A stretch of 34,562 nt of DNA from Prorocentrum cordatum (Eukaryota > Sar > Dinophyceae > Prorocentrales > Prorocentraceae). The notes below the pieces were generated by a model. That model saw only the letters and a list, made by a program, of their open reading frames with translations. It ran no database searches and was not told where the DNA came from. Shown here one piece after another: positions 25,151 through 33,243 of this stretch. Position numbers and translations under genes: made by a program. Numbering within the stretch: position 1 is the first letter of the stretch; every line of letters begins with the position of its first letter. The stretch covers positions 45,001 through 79,562 of the forward strand of contig CAUYUJ010003393.1 in NCBI GenBank assembly GCA_963575745.1, written 5' to 3'.

Positions 25151-25437
25151 CCAGGAATGGTACGGCGCACGGTTCTGTCCGGCCCCGCTCCGAGCCGAAA
25201 GACTACGGTCCGTGCTGCTTGGAGCGGGGCAGCAGCGGAGTCCAGACACGGCACGGTGCAGGGGCGCCGCTCGCGTAGGAAAGGCGTGGGCCACCGCCGC
25301 CGAGAGCCCCAGGGGAGGCCGACCCCCTTGGCGGCGGCACGCCTGAGCGCGGGCCTGTAGTGATTGGGGGGCGCTCGGCCGCCCAGGAGGCGGTCCTTCT
25401 CAGAACGCGGAGGGGCTCAGAGGAGGATAGGGTACCC
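25151..25437. other. Unassigned GC-rich spacer
   Basis: No domain recognised; short open frames on both strands. Confidence 0.4.
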
Positions 25438-25564
25438 CATACCTCAACCCTTCCCTCGTCTTCCTCGTTTTCAGCCTCCTGGGAGGCCCTCGTCCTCACC
25501 GCTGGATTCGCCTCGAAATTCTGGTCAGCGCGCACCCTGGGAGAGGTCCGGGGAGTAGCGGTAT
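25438..25564 (+). mobile_element. Family E element, copy 2
   Basis: It carries GAGGCCCTCGTCCTCACCGC then TGGATTCGCCTCGAAATTC and ends GGGGAGTAGCGGTAT. The left ACCGCTACT terminus is eroded (ATACCTCAACCC). Confidence 0.65.
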
Positions 25565-25582
25565 CCGTTCTTTTTGGTTTCC

Positions 25583-25702
25583 CAGGGGCTTCTCAGATAC
25601 CCTCCAGCCTCGGGAGAGGCTCTGCGGCTTCGGAGACAGCGCAGCACAGTTCTCGGAAGGCAGGGGGCGTGCGAGAGCATCCTGAGAAGGCCCGCCCCCT
25701 CT
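25583..25702. mobile_element. Family C element, copy 4
   Basis: The left end is CAGGGGCTTCTCAGATACCC; the reverse complement of the right end is GGGGGCGGGCCTTCTCAGGA. It sits between family E and family D copies. Confidence 0.6.
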
Positions 25703-25756
25703 GCCTTGCCAGATCTCCGACGCCGCGTTTTTGTTCTCGCCACGTGGACCCCTGGC

Positions 25757-25870
25757 GATCTCGAAGTCTTTTCTGTGGGACCGGCGTTTCATCCCGAGCA
25801 GTGTTCCGAAGGCCCCGTGGCCGGGTGAAAAAGAGCCCCAGAGGCCGACAGTGGCCAGGCGCCTCCCGTC
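25757..25870 (+). repeat. Family D interspersed repeat, copy 4
   Basis: GACCGGCGTTTCATCCCGAG, then TTCCGAAGGCCCCGTGGCCG, then GAGCCCCAGAGGCCGACAGT. Confidence 0.55.
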
Positions 25871-26064
25871 GCGAGGTGCTCGCGGCGGGAGGAGGTGGGG
25901 CCTCCCCCCGTGGGCGCGCCGCCTGACCTCTGAGTTGTGGCCCGTCTTTCGCACTGGGGGCTAGGACGAGGATCGGTCCGTTCCAGGGCGGCGTTCCGGA
26001 ACGCTCTCAGAGCGTGCTGTAACGCTCCGGGAAAGGCGAGGCTCCTCGGGTTGACCCAGAAGAG
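25871..26064. other. Unassigned spacer
   Basis: No feature recognised. Confidence 0.4.
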
Positions 26065-26284
26065 GGTCCAGCGTCAAGGGGGTGGTGCAATAGATTTGGT
26101 GCGACAGATTCGTGGGGGTTGCCATACATTTTTTGGGCGTCCAATACATCCTGGGGCGCACATGTATTGCTGCATTTTCGCGTGCAGTACACGACTTGCA
26201 GTACACTGCAACACAATTCTCCGGCGCAATACATTTCCAAAACAGTACCGCAAGTCTACTGCACCACCCCCTTTGAGCTGGACC
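26065..26284. mobile_element. Family T element, single TIR copy
   Basis: 220 bp with about 35-40-bp inverted ends: GGTCCAGCGTCAAGGGGGTG then GTGCAATAGATTTG on the left, and on the right the reverse complement of GGTCCAGCTCAAAGGGGGTG then GTGCAGTAGACTTG. The inside is AT-richer and repeats GTGCAGTACAC/TTGCAGTACAC. No second copy and no clear target duplication. Confidence 0.75.
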
Positions 26285-26637
26285 ACCTTTTCCACCTTTG
26301 GGGTCACACACATGAGACGCCCGATACGTCCTCCAGAGCCGCCAGATCTCGGAGATTCTCGATGTATCTCCTCACCCGAGGTTGTCCTCGTCCTGGCTTC
26401 GTCTCTTGGGCTTCCCGCCTGGCCGCTAGCCACACCCTCGTCGCTCGGGGGTTTTTGCTAACAGGTGCCCCAGGGACCCTATGGTGCCCCAGCACTTCGC
26501 TCGATCTTGGAGCCCCTGGGGGCCCTCTGCGGCCTCGTGAGTGAGAAGGGCGCTCTCGAGGTCGTGGGCCTCCCTGCAAATCCTACAGGCCCGACCGCGG
26601 TCTCCTCGCCTGGCCCGGCCCTCCCCCTCGGACAGAG
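26285..26637. other. Unassigned spacer
   Basis: No feature recognised. Confidence 0.4.
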
Positions 26638-26878
26638 TTAGTTCGGGCATGTCCCCCTACAGGCGGATCTTTGGGCGAGAAGTGAAGAAATGTTCCAAAC
26701 ATATCCCCAAATGGTCAAACAGTGGCCAAAAACAATGCCCAACAAAGATCCCGGGTCAAATGCAGTCAAACAAACATCCCCAGGCTATATATATATATAT
26801 ATATATATATATGTCTATATATATATACATATCACCATTTTTGACGAGCCCTCCCGCAGAGGGACAGGCCCGACTCGA
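26638..26878 (-). mobile_element. Family A MITE, copy 6 (reverse orientation, expanded)
   Basis: 241 bp, the only copy in reverse. The plus-strand left end is TTAGTTCGGGCATGTCCCCC; the reverse complement of the right end is TCGAGTCGGGCCTGTCCCTC. A (TA)n run at about 26784-26828 accounts for part of the extra length. Flanks GGACAGAG and GCGCAGAG agree at 6 of 8. Confidence 0.9.
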
Positions 26879-27060
26879 GCGCAGAGCCCCCGAGGCCGCG
26901 CCGCTCCCGGCGGGCCCTTCGCCCGTGCCGGGCGTGCCGACGCAGGCGCTCGGGCCCCTGCTGGCCGCCGCGGCCGCCGGGGCGGCAGGGCGCGGGCCAG
27001 GAGCCGCCGAGCAGAGTGCAAGCGGGGCGTCGATGCTTCGGGCAGGAGGTGGGATTGACA
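26879..27060. other. GC-rich island, possibly exonic, strand unclear
   Basis: Plus-strand frame gives AAPLPAGPSPVPGVPTQALG and Ala-rich sequence; other frames are Arg/Pro-rich. No domain, no clear splice signals. Confidence 0.25.
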
Positions 27061-27246
27061 CACTGGTCCTCCACCTCCGCCGCCTCCTTCTCCTCCTCCT
27101 CCTCCTCCTCCTCCTCCTCCTCCTCCTCCTCCTCCTCCTCCTCCTCCTCCCTCCTCCTCCTCATTCTCCTCCTCCTCCTCCTGCTCCTCCTCCTGCTGCT
27201 CCTCCTCCTCCTCCTCCTCCTCTTCCTCCTCCTCCTCCTCCTCTTT
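27061..27246. repeat. (CCT)n pyrimidine array
   Basis: About 185 bp of CCT/CTC repeats with CTG and ATT interruptions, pyrimidines on the plus strand. Confidence 0.9.
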
Positions 27247-27758
27247 GTAAAAGGGAGGAGAGGGTTATCCGCCACGCAATGCACAGGAAAAGGTTTTGTT
27301 CACCTTTGGCCCCCTTCCCCCTTCCCCTCGCCCGGTCATAAGACCTCCTCGCCGCGGCGGAGGTTGTTCTCCCTTTATTGTTGGGCGGGCTTGATCATGT
27401 CGGGGGGTTCTCTTTCCCTGTGCGTAATGCTCTCTGCGCTACCCTGCACGATAGGAATTTTGAACACGCTTGTAAGATAATTGCTCTATAGATCGACAGT
27501 TTGAGGGCCCGCGCGGGGCCTGAGCTTCAACAGTGCTCGTCAGGATGGAACTCCTGACGCTTCGCTGTATCCCAACCAGCCCATTCAGAAACATATTGCC
27601 AGGCGAGTTCAAGCGTTGTTGTGAGAGATTATCGGAGGTTTTTTGTAGCCATGTTGAGGCTCTTTGGAGGTTCTCGTGGGGCCCTATTGGGGCTCGTTTG
27701 GGGCCGTCTTGAGGACCTCTTGGAGGCTTGGCTGAGGTGGTGGGGGTATCCGACGTGC
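27247..27758. other. Unassigned, possible intron of the minus-strand gene
   Basis: AT-richer than the flanks. It follows the GTGAGC donor (27765-27760, minus strand) and would be intron if that exon is real. Confidence 0.35.
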
Positions 27759-27765
27759 CGCTCAC

Positions 27766-28043
27766 TCCGCCGCCGCCGGCCGCTGCGACCCCTGGCGCGC
27801 CTCCGCCAGCCGGCTTTCGAGGAGGACCCGCTCGGCGGCCCATCGCTGCGAGCTCGCCGCAAGCTCCGCCGCCGCGGCTAGCCGCTGCTCTCCGCTCTCC
27901 TGCCTGAGCTGCTCCCTGGAGGCCAGCGCGGCCGAGAGCCTCTCCTCCACGCGCCGCCTCAAGGACTCCTGGCGACAGCGCTCGCGGTGGCATCCCTCCT
28001 CTGCCGCGACATCTGCATCTCCTGGCGATAGCGTGGCAGGGGG
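27766..28043 (-). CDS. Coiled-coil exon, unknown protein (minus strand)
   Basis: On the minus strand, GTGAACAG (ending 28044) precedes an open phase-0 frame of 278 nt that ends at GTGAGC (27765-27760), a good 5' splice site. The peptide starts PPATLSPGDADVAAEEGCHR, then becomes strongly helical: RRRVEERLSAALASREQLRQ, ELAASSQRWAAERVLLESRL. Leu/Ala heptads and dense Arg/Glu point to a coiled coil of about 60 residues. No family is identifiable from a coiled coil alone. Without splicing the frame would stop at once (TGA overlaps the donor). Competing frames give Gly/Arg-rich sequence. The only reverse-oriented family A element lies downstream of it on this strand. Confidence 0.5.
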
Positions 28044-28535
28044 CTGTTCACGTCACGATTCGCGCCGGCGGCGTCTGGAAATGTTGAAGACTGCCTACTT
28101 TCCAGGCGGCGCCGAGGGGGGCGGGGCTGGTCACGAGCGTTATCACGAGTCAAACACGAGCTCCAATCCAGTCGATTCGCAGCGCCCCGCTGACAGCAGG
28201 AGGCCTTCAAATCTGCCGGCCCCCCCTCCCCAGGCTCTTGGCTAGCAATGCACACTGCGTGTCCCTTGGTTCGCCCTGTCCTTGTCCTTGGTCCCATTTT
28301 CTTCCCCTTCCTACAGCCAAGACGCTCAAACAAGGACCACTTTGGGCTCAGGAGGGGCTCTGGTTTTCAGGGCCGTTCCTTAGGTGCAGGTCGGGGAACC
28401 TCTTCGTGGCCGAGGCTCGGGGTGGCTAGCACAGCCCCCTCGTTCCTTATTCAGTGCTCCTCGTGGTAGCACGAGGACTGTACTCCTCCCGGTCCTTCCC
28501 CCTCGCTCCTCTCCCCCCCTCCTTCTCGAACCCAT
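28044..28535. other. Unassigned spacer
   Basis: No feature recognised beyond short open frames. Confidence 0.4.
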
Positions 28536-28941
28536 GACCACGTCCACGACCACGACCAAGACCAAGGCGACCACGATGACCACGACCACGACGACGACGA
28601 TCACGGCGATCACGACCACGACCACGACCGCGACCACGATCACGACGACGACGACGACGAGGACCCTCAGAGGACCCCCGCCCTCTGAGCCGGGAAGCCC
28701 ACGACTACGACGATGACGATCAAGTTCTCGACCGGTTACGACCCCGGAGAAGAGGACGACCACGACCACGACCACGACGACCACGACGACCACGACGACG
28801 ACGACCACGACGACCACGACGACCACGATCGCAACCACGACCACAAACCACGACCACGATCACGACGACGACGACGACGAGGCCCCTCGGAGGATCCCCA
28901 CCGTCTGAGCTGGGAAGCCTACGACCACGACGACGAAGACC

Positions 28942-28976
<35 letters not shown>

Positions 28977-29028
28977 TACCAATTCTTCGAGCACGACCAC
29001 GACCACGACCACGAAAACGACGGCGACC

Positions 29029-29066
<38 letters not shown>

Positions 29067-29068
29067 GC
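28536..29068 (+). repeat. (ACG)n / (CCACGA)n array with three spacer repeats
   Basis: About 530 bp of ACG, ACC and ACCACG units. Two internal spacers (about 28662-28708 and 28880-28925) read CCCTCAGAGGACCCCCGCCC then TCTGAGCCGGGAAGCC or a variant. A third begins at 29069 and forms the start of the RING exon. Poly-Thr, poly-Asp/His and poly-Val frames are products of the array. Confidence 0.9.
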
Positions 29069-29075
29069 CCCTCAG

Positions 29076-29239
29076 AGGACCCCCGCCCTCTGAGCCGGGG
29101 AGTCCCGCCGCGCCGGGGGCCGTGCCCTGCGGGCTCTGCGGGTCGTCGGGCGTGCCGGCCGAGGGCTTGCAGGGGCTGGATTGCGGGCACCGCTTCTGCG
29201 CCGCGTGCCTGCGTGGCCACGCCCTCAGTTCTGGGAAAC
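29076..29239 (+). CDS. RING-finger (RBR-like) exon, first half of RING1
   Basis: RING1 of RBR (TRIAD) ubiquitin ligases binds the E2 enzyme. Reading codons from 29077 the exon gives PCGLCGSSGVPAEGLQGLDC then GHRFCAACLRGHALS. Zinc ligands are Cys 29128 and 29137, Cys 29182, His 29188, Cys 29197 and 29206: C-x2-C-x14-C-x-H-x2-C-x2-C. The LDCGHRFCxxC block is typical of RBR RING1. The last two ligands are absent here and appear in the exon at 33244. Acceptor: CCCTCAG ending 29075. Donor: GTAAG at 29240, inside the terminal repeat of a family L element. The exon start matches two spacer repeats in the array upstream, so those may be duplicated acceptor regions. A non-RBR RING protein is possible. 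Confidence 0.7.
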
Positions 29240-29434
29240 GTAAGACTCGAGTAAGCCAGAACTCGGGTTAGCCGACTTCTTTTGACGAGCGCGTCCTGGA
29301 TTTTGACGGCCCGTTTTCGTGGGATGTCTGCAGCGGGAGCCCGCGTAAAATGTCAGATTGGGTCTCGTCATTTTTATGGTGGCCCCCGTCAGGCCAACCC
29401 GAGTCCCCCGTACCCGAGTCTTACGTCTCCCCGA
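29230..29434 (+). mobile_element. Family L element, copy 2
   Basis: 205 bp. The left end is TCTGGGAAACGTAAGACTCG; the reverse complement of the right end is TCGGGGAGACGTAAGACTCG. The shared GACGTAAGACTCG arms are almost perfect. The left terminus supplies the candidate 5' splice site of the RING exon. Confidence 0.8.
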
Positions 29435-29606
29435 TGCCCCGGGAACGGCAGGGCCGTTTGTTTTACTCGGGGGCCCCCAAACGGGGTGGTGACCACACAC
29501 CGTGTGGTGAGTCGGTGGCGGTGGGGAGTCGGGGTCGCCGCACGGTTTTGGGACTCGAGGCCCGCTCCGAGAACGTCTCGGGCGGCAGGGGCCTCCAGGA
29601 TCCTAA

Positions 29607-29681
29607 GACCGTGCGGTGACGGACCATGCGGTGAGGTCTTCGGGGATGTCGAGGTCACCGCACGGTCTGTCACCGCACCGT
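29607..29681. repeat. Long hairpin (CACCGCACGGTC inverted repeat)
   Basis: The left arm 29607-29634 (GACCGTGCGGTGACGGACCA then TGCGGTGA) pairs with 29655-29681 over about 27 bp with three mismatches and a 20-nt loop. A related string, CGCCGCACGGTTTTGGGACT, is at about 29537 and again, as CACCGCACCGTTTCGGGACT, at 29671. Confidence 0.8.
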
Positions 29682-29694
29682 TTCGGGACTCCAA

Positions 29695-29944
29695 ATTTTT
29701 CCGAACAAGTGTCTCTTGAACATGGAAGCGGGAACAACAACGGCGACTGGAGACGGGAACAAAACGGCGACGGAACTGGCAATAAAAGGGCGTCGGAACT
29801 AGCAATCAAACGGCAAAACGAAACTTCTAAAAAAAACGGCCCTGTCGTTTCCAGGGCCCATTAAGGCCACGCCTTGGGGTCGCCGGACTTCCTGCAGGAG
29901 CCTGCGGAGCAGAGGAGGTAAAGGTACCCAGAGATCCGACGTTC
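29695..29944. other. Unassigned A-rich spacer
   Basis: A-rich sequence (29720-29850). No gene recognised. Confidence 0.4.
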
Positions 29945-30045
29945 CAAATAAAAATTGGAGCGGGCGGTTTTGGGATGGTTTCGGCCTCCGGGGGCCCTCG
30001 CTGGGCCTCGGGAGTGTCAAAAAACAACTCAGGACGACAATCCAG
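29945..30045 (-). repeat. Family D interspersed repeat, copy 5 (reversed)
   Basis: The reverse complement reads CTCCCGAGGCCCAGCGAGGG then CCCCCGGAGGCCGAAACCAT. Confidence 0.6.
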
Positions 30046-30137
30046 CCCTAGCGAAGTGGTCCAGACCTCCGGGGCCCACGCATCGACAAATTGGAGTAGC
30101 AGTCAGATGTCTGGGGGGAAGGAAAGGTCATTACCAA

Positions 30138-30243
30138 TACCGCTACTTTTCCCTCGCCGTCTTGGAGGCCCTCGTCGTCACTGCTGGATTCGTCTCGAAA
30201 TCCCTGTCAGAACGCACCCGGGAGAGGTCTGGGGAGTAGCGGT
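30138..30243 (+). mobile_element. Family E element, copy 3
   Basis: It begins ATACCGCTACTTTTCCCTCG and ends AGGTCTGGGGAGTAGCGGT, an inverted pair at the tips. The inside is GAGGCCCTCGTCGTCACTGC then TGGATTCGTCTCGAAATCC. Confidence 0.7.
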
Positions 30244-30322
30244 GAGGTTTTCTTGTGGTCTCTCCCGCAGAGTTTTGCGTAGAGAATCGAAGAACCAAAA
30301 GCGGCGTATACATCATCTCTCA

Positions 30323-30451
30323 GAGGTCCGCGCTGATTTCTCGGATTGGCGTTAGCCCCCCCCCCCGGCGGCGGCCCCTCCGGCGCCGCACACGGTTCGC
30401 TCTCCGCGCCAGGGTGGGCCCAGCGCCGATCCAAGAGACCCGCGCGGACCT
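30323..30451. mobile_element. Family B element, copy 3
   Basis: The left end is GAGGTCCGCGCTGATTTCTC; the reverse complement of the right end is AAGGTCCGCGCGGGTCTCTT then GGATCGGCGCTGGG. Confidence 0.7.
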
Positions 30452-30513
30452 TCCATCGTTTTGGTCTATGCAGGTTCCTGCACCTCCATCGACCATCGAA
30501 GAGTCAGGGAAAC

Positions 30514-30687
30514 GTGTGACTCGAGCTTGTCTGCGCGCGGGTTTTAGGGCGTGGTTTGATGGTCCAGCTCTCGTGAGGTGTTCGCAGCGGGGGATCGCGT
30601 CACATTTCAGCTTGGGTCCCTCCAGTTTTCTGACGACCCCGTCGGGCAAGTTCGTTTCCGTCACACTGGAGTCTTACGCTTGCCCGA
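30514..30687 (+). mobile_element. Family L element, copy 3
   Basis: The left end is TCAGGGAAACGTGTGACTCG; the reverse complement of the right end is TCGGGCAAGCGTAAGACTCC. It shares the CACATTTCAGCTTGGGTC region with copies 1 and 2. Confidence 0.7.
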
Positions 30688-30734
30688 GGAGTTTGCTTTA
30701 CATGTGGTGGACCTCCTCGATCCCAGCTCTTGCT

Positions 30735-30893
30735 TTAAGTCGGGCCTGTCTCTCTACAGGGGGAACATTCCCAAGTAGTAAAAACAGTCTGGGGTCGATT
30801 CGCGGGGCATTTTTTGGGTTATGTTTGATTATTTGTTGGGTATGTTTGATTTTCCCACCAAAATCCCCCTGTAGGGGGACAGGTCCGACCTAA
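30735..30893 (+). mobile_element. Family A MITE, copy 7
   Basis: 159 bp between exact 8-bp duplications CTCTTGCT (30727-30734, 30894-30901). The base after the right duplication is G, which fixes the duplication at 8 rather than 9 bp. Left end TTAAGTCGGGCCTGTCTCTC. Confidence 0.97.
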
Positions 30894-30901
30894 CTCTTGC
30901 T

Positions 30902-31264
30902 GCTTCCGTTCAGGCGATCTCAAGCATGGATCACGGGGGCGTGGATTAGCGACGGGTCCCGCTTTCCATGGGACATCGCGGATTCCCGTCGCCGAGCGAG
31001 GCGGCACCAGCCGCACTTCGGGGGAGGGCACCTCCCCAGATCCATGGATTTGGCGGGCACGCGCCAGATCCATGGATCGCTAATCCGTGTTTGCGCGCCC
31101 CCGACCCCAGGGGGGGGATGCAATGCGCGGGCCACTCGAGGGGGGAACCCCAGGTGGACACGGCCTCTTGGGAACGACGTCTCGGCCCTGCTCCTGGATT
31201 CCTCTTGTATGGGGTTCGGCCCTGGAGGCTCCACATCCGATGGGCACGATCCATTATCATGATG
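30902..31264. other. Unassigned spacer
   Basis: It holds two AGATCCATGGAT palindromes (about 31039 and 31067). No gene recognised. Confidence 0.4.
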
Positions 31265-31266
31265 GG

Positions 31267-31332
31267 TGAGGAGGAGGAGGAGGAGGAGGAGGAGGAGGAG
31301 AAGGAGGTGGAGGAGGAGGAGGAGGAGGAGGT
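31267..31332 (+). repeat. (GGA)n array
   Basis: About 65 bp, purines on the plus strand. Confidence 0.85.
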
Positions 31333-31595
31333 GGCCAGGCCCCCCGATCCTTCGGCGTCGGGATAGCTTGAAGTAGCGTCGGGATGCCTACGGACAGTCT
31401 TGGAAAGGGCTTCGGCTGGCTAGGCTCTCGGAGCCGCCCCGGTGCGCCGCGGATAGCCTCGGCGGGTGCGGCGCGGATGGCCTCATGTCAGTGGGGCAGA
31501 GCAGGGCCCCCGTACATTGAACATCGGTTGGAGCGTGTTCCTTTCTTGCTTGGGGCATAATGGGCATTATAGCCCCCGGTCCTTCTCCCCCCCCC
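31333..31595. other. Unassigned spacer
   Basis: It includes short repeats of GCGTCGGGAT (31357, 31376). No gene recognised. Confidence 0.4.
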
Positions 31596-31680
31596 TATAA
31601 CGTAATGCCCCTCCCCCCCCCCAGTGCGCTCCGGGGGCTCTGCCGCCGTGCGCACGGCGCGGTGGAGGCGTTACATCATA
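31596..31680. mobile_element. Family N element, copy 2
   Basis: The left end is TATAACGTAATGCCCCTCCC; the reverse complement of the right end is TATGATGTAACGCCTCCACC. The centre CCGTGCGCACGG is a perfect palindrome. Confidence 0.6.
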
Positions 31681-31761
31681 CCTCTCCCTGCCCCCCCCCC
31701 TTCCTACCATGCCCACCATCGCCGAAAATAAAGAAACGCGCAGAGAGGTACACCTTTTGGG

Positions 31762-31919
31762 TTAAGTCGGGCCTGTCCCTCTACAGGAGGAATGTTCAAA
31801 AATAGTACAAAATCAGTGTGGGGACGATGTTTCGATTCTTTTTGGATTATGTTCTGGCATGTTTCTAATCTTTTTCATTTTTCGTCAAAAAATCCGCCTG
31901 TAGGGGGACATGCCTGAAT
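31762..31919 (+). mobile_element. Family A MITE, copy 8
   Basis: The left end is TTAAGTCGGGCCTGTCCCTC; the right end is shortened (GGGGGACATGCCTGAAT). GTACACCTTTT (11 bp) occurs at 31748-31758 and 31920-31930, near but not directly touching the left terminus. Confidence 0.9.
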
Positions 31920-32036
31920 GTACACCTTTTTGAGGGGGCGGGGGGGGGCATCCCAGGGCGGCTGGAGAGGCAGTTGTGGTGCCCAAAGTTTCATACTGTA
32001 GGGACGGATGGGGGGGGGGGCTCACACCTTCCACAG

Positions 32037-32264
32037 CCTGCCGAAGGAGGCGCCACGTATGCTGCGCCACGTGCAGGGATGGGCATGTCCAGAAGCGCCG
32101 GGTCAGCGGCTGTGGCGAGACCGAATGGCCACCCGAGTGCTCAGCCCCGGGCTCAGAATGGAGGCCGCCCGAATGGGGCCAGAGCAGATGAGGCGCTCCA
32201 GAAAGGGCCTCGCCTTCGAGGTGCGAAGGAGGTTGCGTCGCTTCCTCGGCGGAAGGTGCGGCGG
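32037..32264 (+). CDS. Possible exon, unknown protein
   Basis: ACACCTTCCACAG (ending 32036) is a good 3' splice site. The frame in phase with 32008 then reads LPKEAPRMLRHVQGWACPEA and later RRSRKGLAFEVRRRLRRFLG. It is basic with mixed residues. The family A copy 9 insertion interrupts it; removing the element and one duplication leaves the frame open for about 15 more codons. No domain recognised, and two other frames are also open, so this is weak. Confidence 0.28.
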
Positions 32265-32272
32265 CAGTTCGC

Positions 32273-32429
32273 TCAAGTCGGGCCTGTCCCTCTACAGAAG
32301 GTATAGTCGAAACCGTAGCAAAAATAGTCTGGGGAAGATTATTCGACTATGTTTGATCATCTTGGTGTTTGGTTGACTATTTTTGGTTTTCGTCCAGAAT
32401 CCGCCTGTAGGGCACCATGCCCGACCGAA
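32273..32429 (+). mobile_element. Family A MITE, copy 9
   Basis: 157 bp between exact 8-bp duplications CAGTTCGC (32265-32272, 32430-32437). Left end TCAAGTCGGGCCTGTCCCTC; reverse complement of the right end TTCGGTCGGGCATGGTGCCC. Confidence 0.95.
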
Positions 32430-32530
32430 CAGTTCGCGGAGAGGCCAGCGGAATATAGGTTGGCGGAAGGGCGGCGGACGTGAATAAACGGGTTCCCAAG
32501 AGATCGCACGATTTTTTCTGGTTAAGAGTT

Positions 32531-32645
32531 CCTCCTCCTCTTCCTCCTCCTCCTCCTTTCCCTTCCCCTGCCTCCCCCTCCTCCTCCTCCTTCCCCTTCC
32601 CCTTCCTCCTCCTCCTCCTCCTCCTCCTCCTCCTCCCCCTCCTCA
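32531..32645. repeat. (CCT)n pyrimidine array
   Basis: About 115 bp of CCT/TCC repeats with CTTCCCCTTCCCC interruptions. Confidence 0.9.
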
Positions 32646-32669
32646 TCGCGCGTTATCTCCGATGCATAT

Positions 32670-32836
32670 CAGGAGGGGAAAAATCACAGACACACTGAAT
32701 CGTCGATTCCCAGGGGAATATGGGAAACTATCGGAAACATGGGGGTGGGGAAGACGAAAACCCAAAAGGTATTGGACAATATGGGGACTCCTGGGATTTG
32801 TGTGTTTTTATGTGCGTGTCCTTGGGCCCCTTCAGC
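32670..32836 (+). mobile_element. Family G element, copy 3
   Basis: It begins CAGGAGGGGAAAAATCACAG, then GAATCGTCGATTCCCAGGGG and AATATGGGAAACTATCGG, and ends GTGCGTGTCCTTGGGCCCC. Confidence 0.7.
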
Positions 32837-33130
32837 ATAACCGACGTATTTGTGGCGGCGAGGTGGGGAGAATCGTGCCCCGCATCGCGCCCCAGCGCCG
32901 ACGCATCGGGGATGCGGCGCGCACCTCCGAAGCCTGGGTCACAAGCGGGGCGCGGAGACGATCGAGCACCTCGCGTCGCGGTCTGGGCCAGAGTGCCTGC
33001 TCTTGTCGGGGGGGGGAGGAGAGCGCGTTGGCGCGACGGTGAGAAGATGGCCCCGCGTCGCGCATCGCGGGGCGCGATGCCCGAATTTGTGCTGCCTAGG
33101 ATTCGAGCGGCCTTTCGGCCCGCGGCCTTT
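32837..33130. other. Spacer with a partial family H-like segment
   Basis: About 32875-32935 holds GCCGACGCATCGGGGATGCGG, similar to the core of family H. The rest is not recognised. Confidence 0.4.
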
Positions 33131-33131
33131 C

Positions 33132-33238
33132 AGGAGGAGGAGGAGGAGGAGGAGGAGGAGGGAGGGAGCAGGGAGCAGGGAGCAGGGAGGAGGAGGAGGA
33201 GGCGGAGGCGGAGGAGGAGGAGGAGGAGGAGGAGGACG
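33132..33238 (+). repeat. (GGA)n array before RING exon 2
   Basis: GGA repeats with GGGAGCA units (33164-33187), purines on the plus strand. It ends six bases before the candidate acceptor GACGAGCAG. Confidence 0.85.
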
Positions 33239-33243
33239 AGCAG

